DNA from: Collinsella aerofaciens
GTDB lineage: Bacteria > Actinomycetota > Coriobacteriia > Coriobacteriales > Coriobacteriaceae
Reading direction: 5' to 3'
Assembly (NCBI RefSeq): GCF_018785265.1
Contig: NZ_WQPK01000017.1
Coordinates: 1-62,053, forward strand
DNA length: 62,053 nt
Shown piece by piece: positions 26,128 to 33,295 of this stretch. A program made the translations under genes and the position numbers. Under the pieces are notes generated by a model. That model worked only from the letters and a program-made list of their open reading frames with translations, was not told the origin of the DNA and searched no databases. The stretch's first letter is position 1. The number at the start of each line of letters is the position of its first letter.

Positions 26128-27273
26128 CTAGAGCACCTCCGTGTAGCTGCCAAAGTAGGTGAAGCTTTCGCACACGTCGTCGATGGAATCGAGCAGGTCG
26201 TCGAGGGCCTTGCTGCCAAAGGGGCAGTCCAGATCAAAGTAGAACATAAACTCAAAATCGCGACCGGGGATGGGGCGGCTCTCGAGCTTGATGAGGTTGA
26301 TATTGAGCGCGTAGAAGCGCTCGAGTACGCGATAGAGCGCACCCGGTTCGTTGGCCGTGGTAATCATGAGCGAGGTGCGGTTGGCGCCGGGGTAGACGCG
26401 CGGTTCGCGGCTGATGACGACAAAGCGCGTGTAGTTGTTGTCCGAGTCCTGAATGTTGGGCTCCAGCACCTCCAGGCCATAGAGTGCCGCGCAGCTGCGC
26501 GAGGCGATGGCGGCGACGTCGGTGCGCTCGGAGTTGGCGACCATCTCGGCCGACATGGCGGTGTTGGGGTACTTGGTGGCGCGCAGGTCGTGGGACTCGA
26601 TAAAGCCGGCACACTGGGCAATGGCTTGGCCGTGGCTGTAGACCTCGCGCACGTCCGCGAGCTTGGTGCCGGGCTTGACGAGCAAGTTGTGGTCGATCTT
26701 GAGGCGAAGCGAGCGCACGATGTGAAAGTCGAACTGGGCGAGCAGGTCGTAGACGGCGTTGACCGATCCGGCGGTGGAGTTCTCGATGGGCAGCACGCCA
26801 AACTCGCAGAAGCCGTCGCGCACAGCGCGCATAACGCCTTCGAAGGTCTCGAAAAACGCGATGTCGGGCACGTCGAAGAGTTTGCACGCGGCGATCTGGC
26901 TATAGGCACCTTCCACGCCCTGGCAGGCGACGGTGGCAGTTTGAGGGAAGGGCGTGTCGGAGGCTGCAGCCGTGGCGTGTGCCTTTTGCGAGACGGTGAT
27001 GCCCTTGAGCTCGTTGATGTAGCGCTGCTGCTCGGCCTTGCTCATGCTCATGAGGAGGCGGAACAGGGTGATAGTCTGCGCCTCGTAGCGCTCGGGCGCG
27101 CGGCTGGCGAGATTGTTGAGCTTGGAGCGCTCACGGGCGGGGTCGAAGACGGCTTTGCCCATCTCGATTTTTGACTTGGCGACCTCGGTGGCAATGTCCA
27201 TACGCTCGACAAAGCTGTTGAGGAGCGTAGTGTCGATGCCATCGATGGCCTGGCGGATGTCAGCAAGGTCCAT
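26128..27273 (-). CDS. pheA: Chorismate mutase-prephenate dehydratase
   Basis: The 381-residue bifunctional P-protein has an AroQ-type chorismate mutase helix bundle at 1-90 (LADIRQAIDGID, VAKSK, ERSKL). Prephenate dehydratase spans about 110-290 (CQGVEGAYSQIA, LPIENSTAGSV and the catalytic NNYTRFVV motif). A C-terminal ACT domain from about 300 (EPGALYRVL, LESRP) probably binds phenylalanine for feedback control. It makes phenylpyruvate from chorismate. GAAAGGGG precedes the ATG at 27273. A 127-bp REP-type palindrome separates it from aroC upstream in the operon. Confidence 0.96.
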   Translation of the reverse strand: MDLADIRQAIDGIDTTLLNSFVERMDIATEVAKSKIEMGKAVFDPARERSKLNNLASRAPERYEAQTITLFRLLMSMSKAEQQRYINELKGITVSQKAHATAAASDTPFPQTATVACQGVEGAYSQIAACKLFDVPDIAFFETFEGVMRAVRDGFCEFGVLPIENSTAGSVNAVYDLLAQFDFHIVRSLRLKIDHNLLVKPGTKLADVREVYSHGQAIAQCAGFIESHDLRATKYPNTAMSAEMVANSERTDVAAIASRSCAALYGLEVLEPNIQDSDNNYTRFVVISREPRVYPGANRTSLMITTANEPGALYRVLERFYALNINLIKLESRPIPGRDFEFMFYFDLDCPFGSKALDDLLDSIDDVCESFTYFGSYTEVL

Positions 27274-27301
27274 GGAGGCCCCTTTCGTGAATGGTTGCCT
27301 G

Positions 27302-27428
27302 GGGTAGTTAATTTGGGACGGGGCTTTTTTAGCTACCCTTTGATTGTCGACGAATCGATGAGAGCCAGGGCAAATATCAACTGGCATATGGGGGTAGCTA
27401 AAATAGCCCCGTCCCAAATTAACTACCC
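27302..27428. repeat. Inverted pair of REP-like units between aroC and pheA
   Basis: Two 37-base arms (27302-27338 and 27392-27428) are inverted copies that differ at one position, separated by 53 bases. Each arm can itself fold through its GTAG.../...CTACC ends. The core TTTGGGACGGGG recurs in altered form at 53022-53051 and 61053-61072. The layout resembles a BIME or small non-autonomous element. It lies inside an operon without an obvious terminator T run. Confidence 0.85.
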
Positions 27429-27442
27429 TTGGGGTGGGTGGA

Positions 27443-28540
27443 CTAAAGCTGGGCGGCGTCCTCGAGGAGGGCGTCCCAGATGGCCAGCGCGGCGGCTGCT
27501 TCGGCTACGGGGACGGCTCGGGGGACGATGCAGGGATCGTGACGGCCGTGGACCGAGAGCTCGGCATTTTCCATGGCGTCCATGTCTACGGTCTGCTGCT
27601 CGCGGCCAATGGAGGGCGTCGGCTTTACGGCCATGCGCCACATGACGGGCGCGCCGGTGGAGATGCCGCCCAGGATGCCGCCGGCGTTATTGGACTCGAC
27701 CTCGATCTCGCCGGTCTCGGCATCGATGCGATACGGATCGTTGTTCTCACTGCCGCGCATGGCGGCGACGGCAAAGCCCATGCCAAACTCCACGCCCTTT
27801 ACGGCGGGAATGCCAAAGGCGATTTGCGCGATGCGGTTCTCGATGCCGTCGAACATGGGGTCGCCGATGCCCGCGGGAAGCCCGTAGATGCCGCACTCCA
27901 CGATGCCGCCGATGCTATCGAGTTCGTCGCGCGCGGCTAGGATCTCCTCGCGCATGCGGCCGGCTGCGGCGGCGTCAATGCAGGGCAGGTCGTTCGTAAG
28001 GATCGCCTTGCGGTCGGCCTCGCGATAGACCATATCATCCATGGGCAGGTCGGAGATGCCGCCGATTTGCGCGACGTGCGCCATGACCTGAATGCCGCGG
28101 GCCTCGAGTGCCTGCAGCGCGATCCCGCCGGCGATGCACAGGGGTGCCGTCAGGCGGCCGGAGAAATGCCCGCCACCAGCGACATCGTGCATATTGTGAT
28201 ACTTCACGCGCGCAGGGAAGTCCGCATGTCCGGGACGGGGCTTGCGGCGCAGTTCGGAATAGTCCTTGGAGCGCGTGTTGGTGTTCTCAATAATCGCGGC
28301 GATGGGCGCGCCGGTGGTATGTCCATCGACAACACCGGCGATGATGTGGGCGGCGTCGGCCTCACGGCGTTTGGTCGCGGTCTCGTCGCGACCGGGGGCG
28401 CGACGGTCCAAAAAGGCCTGCAGCGCTTCCTGGTCCACGGCGATGCCCGCCGGAATGCCATCGAGCGAGCAGCCGATTGCGGGGGAGTGCGACTGGCCGA
28501 AGATGCTTAAGTGCAAGACGTTGCCAAAGGTCGAGGACAT
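27443..28540 (-). CDS. aroC: Chorismate synthase
   Basis: The 365-residue protein has family signatures in order: GQSHSPAIGC near residue 15, KPRPGHADF near 103, GGGHFSGRLTA near 125, and GGISTGAPVMWRMAVKP near the C-terminus, given here by key residues. It converts 5-enolpyruvylshikimate 3-phosphate to chorismate with reduced FMN. One base separates its ATG from the aroA stop, so the two are translationally coupled. The family length fits, and no oddity is seen. Confidence 0.97.
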   Translation of the reverse strand: MSSTFGNVLHLSIFGQSHSPAIGCSLDGIPAGIAVDQEALQAFLDRRAPGRDETATKRREADAAHIIAGVVDGHTTGAPIAAIIENTNTRSKDYSELRRKPRPGHADFPARVKYHNMHDVAGGGHFSGRLTAPLCIAGGIALQALEARGIQVMAHVAQIGGISDLPMDDMVYREADRKAILTNDLPCIDAAAAGRMREEILAARDELDSIGGIVECGIYGLPAGIGDPMFDGIENRIAQIAFGIPAVKGVEFGMGFAVAAMRGSENNDPYRIDAETGEIEVESNNAGGILGGISTGAPVMWRMAVKPTPSIGREQQTVDMDAMENAELSVHGRHDPCIVPRAVPVAEAAAALAIWDALLEDAAQL

Positions 28541-28541
28541 G

Positions 28542-29861
28542 CTATTCCTCCTCGAGCGTGACCTTGCCGCCCAACAGGCGGTAGTGGTCGAAGAAATCGG
28601 GATAGGACTTGTTGACGGCCTCGGCGCCGTGGATCACGACCTCGCCGGTGGCGCGACTTGCGGCGATGGCTGCCATCATGGCGATGCGATGGTCGTTGTG
28701 CGAATCGACCTCGCCGCCGGTAAAGGCATCGACGCCCTTGATGATGAGGTCGTCACCGGCAATGCGCACTTGTGCGCCCAGCGCGGTGAGCTCACGGGTG
28801 GTGGTGGCCAGGCGGTCGGATTCCTTGATGCGCAGGCGGGCACAATCGCGGATGAACGTGCGGCCTTGCGCCAGCGATGCCACGGCCGAGATGACGGGCA
28901 CCAGGTCTGGAATGTCGTGGGCGCTCATCTCAAAGCCGGCGAGTTTGTCGGACTGCACGGTGGCGGCGTTGGTGGAACGCACGATGCGGGCGCCAAAGCG
29001 CGAAAGCGCGGCGAGCACGTTGCGGTCGCCCTGCGCGGAGCTCAGGGACACACCCTCGACGGTGATGGGATCGGTGCCGATGGCGCCGGCACACAGCCAA
29101 AAGGCGGCGTTGGACCAGTCGCCCTCGACGGCCACGCTGCCGGGCGTGCGGTACGAGCCGCTGCTCACGCGGAAGTTCGTGACCTCGGGCTGGCCGTCCT
29201 TGGCCGGAATACGCTCGACGTTGACCTCGACGCCAAAGGCCTTCATGGCCTGGATGGTCAGGTTGATGTAGGGGCGGCTCTCGATGAGGCCGGTTACCTG
29301 CACGCAGGAGGGCTGGGCCAGCAGCGGGGCTGCCAGCAGCAGGCCCGAGATGTACTGCGAGCTCACGTTGCCCGGCAGCACAAAGGTACCCGGGCGCATG
29401 CGGCCGCTCGTCTTGAGCGGAAAACCGCCCAGGCCCTGCAGGTCGCAACCGGCGGCGACGATCTCGTCCGAGAGCGGGGAGAGCGGGCGGGCGCCCAGGC
29501 GGCCCTGGCCCACGAAGGTGGCATTCGCACCCAGCGCGCAGGCGACGGGCAGCATAAAGCGCAGCGTGGAGCCGCTTTCGCCGCAGTCAAGCGTGCCGCC
29601 GGCAAGGGCCTTGAGCAGGCCAAACTCAACACTCTTCATGGTGGGGTGGACCTGGAAGCCGTCCTCGACGGTCTCGATGCGAGCGCCCAGGGCCGTAAGG
29701 CAACGCACTGTAGCCTCGATGTCTGCGCAGGTGGTGTTACAGGTGACGTGTGTTTCGCCGTTGGCAAGCGCGGCGCAGATGATCAGGCGATGCGCCATCG
29801 ACTTGGACGCGATGGCAGGAACGGTGCCCTTGAGCGGGGACGGGGTGATGCGGGCTAGCAT
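28542..29861 (-). CDS. aroA: 3-phosphoshikimate 1-carboxyvinyltransferase (EPSP synthase)
   Basis: The 439-residue enzyme shows SKSMAHR near residue 21 (the N-terminal Lys-Ser...His-Arg motif, here with Met-Ala in place of the more common Ile-Ser), CGESGSTLRFM near 93, and RIKESDRL near 345. These cover phosphoenolpyruvate and shikimate phosphate sites. It forms EPSP. The start overlaps the end of aroB by seven bases and the stop nearly touches aroC, as expected inside the operon. Confidence 0.96.
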   Translation of the reverse strand: MLARITPSPLKGTVPAIASKSMAHRLIICAALANGETHVTCNTTCADIEATVRCLTALGARIETVEDGFQVHPTMKSVEFGLLKALAGGTLDCGESGSTLRFMLPVACALGANATFVGQGRLGARPLSPLSDEIVAAGCDLQGLGGFPLKTSGRMRPGTFVLPGNVSSQYISGLLLAAPLLAQPSCVQVTGLIESRPYINLTIQAMKAFGVEVNVERIPAKDGQPEVTNFRVSSGSYRTPGSVAVEGDWSNAAFWLCAGAIGTDPITVEGVSLSSAQGDRNVLAALSRFGARIVRSTNAATVQSDKLAGFEMSAHDIPDLVPVISAVASLAQGRTFIRDCARLRIKESDRLATTTRELTALGAQVRIAGDDLIIKGVDAFTGGEVDSHNDHRIAMMAAIAASRATGEVVIHGAEAVNKSYPDFFDHYRLLGGKVTLEEE

Positions 29862-30961
29862 GCGGATGCGTCTCCCTTCTGGCCGAGGCCCTCGGCAATG
29901 AGTTCGTGGAAAGTGGAAAGCGGTGTGCGGTCGATGCTGCAGCGGCCAATGCCGTGCGGAATCACCAGGTCGATGGTGTCGCCCGCGCGCTTCTTGTCGT
30001 GGAGCGCCTCGGCAAAGACGGCATCGGCATCTAGGTCGCAGCGGGTCTTGAGGCCATGGCGGGCGCAGAGCTCCTCAATACGACCGGGCAGTGCAGCATC
30101 GCAAACGCCGTGCAGGGCTACGGCGCGCGTGATGATGCCCATGCCGATCGACACGCAGTTGCCGTGTCCGAACTCAAAGTGCTCGCAGGCCTCGACGGCG
30201 TGTCCGGCGCTGTGTCCAAAGTTGAGGAGCTTGCGTTGGTTGGTTTCGCGCTCGTCGGCGACGACCACGGCGCGCTTGATGTCGATATTGCGGGCGATGA
30301 TGAGCGCTACGCGGGCCACATCGCGGTTGAGCAGCTCCAGCGTGAGCGGGGTCTTCTCCAGCTCGGCGAAAAGCTCCGGGTCGGCGATCACGGCATGCTT
30401 GATGACCTCGCCGCAGCCGTCGGCGAACTGCTCGGGCGTGAGGGTGGCCAGGCACCCCACGTCGGCGATAACCACGCTCGGCTGCCAAAAGGCGCCGGCC
30501 AAGTTCTTGCCGGCAGCCAGGTCGATGGCGGTCTTGCCGCCCACCGACGAATCCACCATGGCGAGCAGACTCGTCGGGATCTGCACAAACTTGCAGCCAC
30601 GCATGTAGGTGGCGGCCACAAAGCCCGCCACGTCGCCCACGACGCCGCCGCCGAGTGCCACGATCACGTCGGAGCGCGAAAGCTCGTGCTCGGCCACAAA
30701 CTCTAAAATGGCAACGTAGGTCTCGGCGCGCTTATGGGCCTCGCCAGCCTCGAAGGTGCAGATGCTCACCTCGTAGCCTGCGGATTCGAGGCTCTGCTTA
30801 ACAGGCATCTGGTAGAGGGGGCCTACGTTGGTGTCCGTCACGATGACAGCGCGCGAGCCGCCGGCGGTGGCTCGAACGAGCGGTCCCGCCTGCTCCAGCA
30901 AAAACGTGCCAACATGCACCTGGTAGGGGCGTGCAGTGTCGATATCGATGGTAATCGCCAT
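29855..30961 (-). CDS. aroB: 3-dehydroquinate synthase
   Basis: The 368-residue product has the NAD-binding GGGVVGDVAGFVAATYMRG segment near residue 100 (quoted by its GGGVVGD core), KTAIDLAAGKN near 145, and metal-ligand His residues in NFGHSAGHAVE near 250. It converts DAHP to 3-dehydroquinate. It stands between tyrA (36 bases upstream) and aroA (overlapping). GGTCGAAAGGACC lies just before the ATG and provides a ribosome site. Confidence 0.97.
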   Translation of the reverse strand: MAITIDIDTARPYQVHVGTFLLEQAGPLVRATAGGSRAVIVTDTNVGPLYQMPVKQSLESAGYEVSICTFEAGEAHKRAETYVAILEFVAEHELSRSDVIVALGGGVVGDVAGFVAATYMRGCKFVQIPTSLLAMVDSSVGGKTAIDLAAGKNLAGAFWQPSVVIADVGCLATLTPEQFADGCGEVIKHAVIADPELFAELEKTPLTLELLNRDVARVALIIARNIDIKRAVVVADERETNQRKLLNFGHSAGHAVEACEHFEFGHGNCVSIGMGIITRAVALHGVCDAALPGRIEELCARHGLKTRCDLDADAVFAEALHDKKRAGDTIDLVIPHGIGRCSIDRTPLSTFHELIAEGLGQKGDASAC

Positions 30962-30997
30962 AAGCTATGGTCCTTTCGACCTGGCGTGATAGGTGGT

Positions 30998-31912
30998 CTA
31001 GTGGGAGGCCTCGTCGTCGAGTGCGCGCTTAATGCGGTCGCCCTCGGCAAGGAGATTCTCCAGATAGCGCTGGTCGCGGTCCTTGAGCGCACGGCTGTAG
31101 GCGCCGAGCGACTCGATCAGATGGTCGATCTCGAAGGCGAGCGCGTCGGCGTCGTCGATCATGAGCTCGGACCACATTTGCGGGTTGAGGTGCGCCACGC
31201 GGGTGAGATCGCGGTAGCTACCGGCCGAAAAGCCGTGGTGAACCTGGGCGGTGGGGCTTTTGACGTAGGCGTTGGATACCACGTGCGCAAGCTGGCTCGT
31301 GAAGGCGATGACGCGGTCGTGCTCGGCGGCGCTGGTCACGCTGAACTTGCCAAAGCCCAAGGGGCGCACCATCTCGCGCACCTGGCCCAAAAGCTCCAGC
31401 TTGAGCGCATCGTCTACCGCGGGCGGTACGAGCACCAGCGGGGCGCCCTGGAACAGGTCGGCACGAGAGTTAGCGTAGCCCGAGAACTGGGTGCCCGCCA
31501 TGGGGTGCGCACCCACAAAGTAAAAGCCGTGCTCGCGGGCAAGCTCAAAGGCGCGCTCGCACACGATGCCCTTGACGCCCACCGCGTCGATCACCACGGG
31601 ACCCATGATGGCGTCGGTGTCGGTGGCGTCGGCGAGCGCCTTGGCGTGCGTCTCGAGCCACTCGATGCATGCCTCGGGGTAGCAAGCCAGGACGATGATG
31701 TCGCACTCGCCGAGTGTCTTGTCGTTGAGCTCTCCGGCGACAGTGCCCATGCTAGCGGCCGTCATGACATCGTCATCGGGGTCCCAGGCCAGCACGCGGA
31801 CGCCCGCCTGCGCATAGCCGCGGGCAAAGCTGCCGCCGATGAGGCCCAGGCCCACGATGCCCGCGCATTTGGGGCCGCCCTGGTTAACGCGTGCGTTTCT
31901 CACCGTACCCAT
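30998..31912 (-). CDS. tyrA: Prephenate dehydrogenase
   Basis: The 304-residue enzyme has an NAD site VGLGLIGGSFA near residue 20, GAHPMAGTQFSG near 135 and SQLAHVVSNA near 208, which hold the two conserved His residues of TyrA. A helical C-terminal dimer region follows. No ACT domain is present, so tyrosine feedback, if any, is not through that module. It oxidises prephenate to 4-hydroxyphenylpyruvate. It begins three bases after the aroF stop. Confidence 0.95.
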   Translation of the reverse strand: MGTVRNARVNQGGPKCAGIVGLGLIGGSFARGYAQAGVRVLAWDPDDDVMTAASMGTVAGELNDKTLGECDIIVLACYPEACIEWLETHAKALADATDTDAIMGPVVIDAVGVKGIVCERAFELAREHGFYFVGAHPMAGTQFSGYANSRADLFQGAPLVLVPPAVDDALKLELLGQVREMVRPLGFGKFSVTSAAEHDRVIAFTSQLAHVVSNAYVKSPTAQVHHGFSAGSYRDLTRVAHLNPQMWSELMIDDADALAFEIDHLIESLGAYSRALKDRDQRYLENLLAEGDRIKRALDDEASH

Positions 31913-31915
31913 GGG

Positions 31916-32938
31916 CTACTCCATGGTCTCTTGGCAGACAACCTCGCGGATGGCTCGGATGCGGCGCATGGTGTCGTCGAACTGATCGGGGGTGAGGGCC
32001 TGGGCGCCGTCGGACCAGGCGCGGCTCGGTTCGTCGTGGACCTCGATCTCCAGACCGTTGGCGCCGCAGGCGGTCGCGGCGAGCGCCATGGGCTCAACGT
32101 AGCGGGTGTAGCCGGTGGCGTGGCTGGGGTCGGCGACGACGGGCAGGTGCGACAAGTGGTGCAGCACCGGCACGGCGTTGAGGTCGAAGGTGTTGCGGGT
32201 GCGGGTCTCGAAGGTGCGGATGCCGCGCTCGCACAGGATGACGTTGTCGTTGCCCTCGCTCATGATGTACTCGGCTGCCATGAGCAGTTCGTCGATCGTG
32301 CCGGACATGCCGCGCTTAAGCAAGATCGGAGTCTTGGTCTTGCCGACCTCCTTGAGCAGGGGGAAGTTCTGGGCGTTACGGGCGCCGATCTGCATGACGT
32401 CAATCTTCTTGTCCAAGAAGACCTGTACGTCGCGTGGGTCCATGATCTCGGTGACGATCGGCATGTCGAGCTCGGCAGACGCCTCGCACAGCAGGTCGAG
32501 GCCGGCGGGGCCCATGCCCTGGTAGGCGTAGGGGGAGGTGCGGGGCTTGTAGGCGCCACCGCGCAGCATCGTGGCGCCGGCGGCCTTCACGCGGCGTGCG
32601 ATGCGGATGAGGTTCTCGCCCTCGACGGAGCAGGGACCGGCGATGACCTGGAACTGGTCGCCGCCGATCTTGACGCCGTGGCCGCAGTCGATGACGGAGT
32701 CCTCGGGGTGGAACTTGCGGTTGGCACGCTTAAAAGGCTCGGAGACGCGCTGCACACGCTCGACGACATCCATGGACTCGAGCAGGAACGGGTCGATCTT
32801 GGTCGTATCGCCCACCAGGCCGATGATCGTCTCGTTCTCGCCGCGCGAGACATCGGTCTTCAGACCCTTTTTCTCAATCCAGCTGACGATATGGCTTACG
32901 GCCTCGTCGCTGGCGCTTTGCTTTAGAATTGCAATCAT
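31916..32938 (-). CDS. aroF: DAHP synthase, AroF type with ferredoxin-like regulatory domain
   Basis: The 340-residue protein has an N-terminal ferredoxin-like domain (1-75) and a class I-beta barrel: AGPCSVE near residue 100, GGAYKPRTSPYAYQG near 125 (in pieces GGAYKPRTSP), QIGARN near 183, CERGIRTFE near 237 and DPSHATG near 268. It condenses phosphoenolpyruvate and erythrose 4-phosphate. It is first in the eight-gene aromatic operon, so it is the likely point of transcription control. ATG 32938 gives the MIAILKQ start of the family; an upstream TTG-type extension is not homologous. GAGAGG precedes it. Confidence 0.95.
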   Translation of the reverse strand: MIAILKQSASDEAVSHIVSWIEKKGLKTDVSRGENETIIGLVGDTTKIDPFLLESMDVVERVQRVSEPFKRANRKFHPEDSVIDCGHGVKIGGDQFQVIAGPCSVEGENLIRIARRVKAAGATMLRGGAYKPRTSPYAYQGMGPAGLDLLCEASAELDMPIVTEIMDPRDVQVFLDKKIDVMQIGARNAQNFPLLKEVGKTKTPILLKRGMSGTIDELLMAAEYIMSEGNDNVILCERGIRTFETRTRNTFDLNAVPVLHHLSHLPVVADPSHATGYTRYVEPMALAATACGANGLEIEVHDEPSRAWSDGAQALTPDQFDDTMRRIRAIREVVCQETME

Positions 32939-33101
32939 GGTGTGCCTCTCACCTCGATGGATAACTTTTGCAAAAACGGCCCGCATCGCGAGCCGTGTAT
33001 ATATGGTGCATGAGAGTTTATACTATCTGACTCGCTTTTGCCTTTTAAAGTGGGCCGTTGCGCCGCGTCTTCCTCGGAATTGCAAAGCTTTTTCTATTAT
33101 T

Positions 33102-33131
33102 TTGATAGCCCGTGGTGCACTTGGGTATAAT
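33102..33131 (+). promoter_or_regulatory. Sigma70-type promoter for tRNA-Arg (CCG)
   Basis: TTGATA (33102-33107) and TATAAT (33126-33131) are separated by 18 bases and end 11 bases before the tRNA. Confidence 0.75.
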
Positions 33132-33142
33132 GCCAAACGTTG

Positions 33143-33219
33143 GCCCTATTAGCTCAGGGGATTAGAGCGTCTGCCTCCGGAGCAGAAGGCCGTTGGTTCG
33201 AATCCAACATGGGGCACCA
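33143..33219 (+). tRNA. tRNA-Arg (anticodon CCG)
   Basis: A 77-base cloverleaf with encoded CCA has acceptor GCCCTAT/ATGGGGC (one T-G pair), anticodon stem TCTGC/GCAGA with loop CTCCGGA, and a T arm TTGG-TTCGAAT-CCAA. It lies between the divergent aromatic operon and the P-type ATPase gene. Confidence 0.96.
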
Positions 33220-33230
33220 TCGAACGTAAG

Positions 33231-33268
33231 ACCGTCCGAACCTCGCATGGTCCGGGCGGTTTTTCTTA
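33231..33268 (+). terminator. Intrinsic terminator after tRNA-Arg (CCG)
   Basis: An 8-bp stem ACCGTCCG/CGGGCGGT (33231-33238 with 33253-33260, one T-G pair) is followed by TTTTCTT. The next start codon lies only 28 bases beyond, so the ATPase gene either uses read-through or a promoter in this short stretch. Confidence 0.85.
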
Positions 33269-33295
33269 TACCGACGCGACGTGATGGGACGTGGT

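Noticed and set aside
30734-32926. 730-codon plus-strand frame opposite aroB, tyrA and aroF
   Set aside because: It runs antisense to three clear enzymes across their gene boundaries and shows no domain.
32939-33100. Riboswitch, T-box or leader peptide before aroF
   Set aside because: Only a short ACGGC/GCCGT hairpin and a TATAAA-like box on the minus strand were seen; no T-box sequence, tandem aromatic codons or terminator/antiterminator pair was found.
22939-33219. Genomic island bounded by the two tRNA-Arg genes
   Set aside because: The region between them is mainly the aromatic operon and glf, with no integrase and no attachment-site repeat of a tRNA 3' end.
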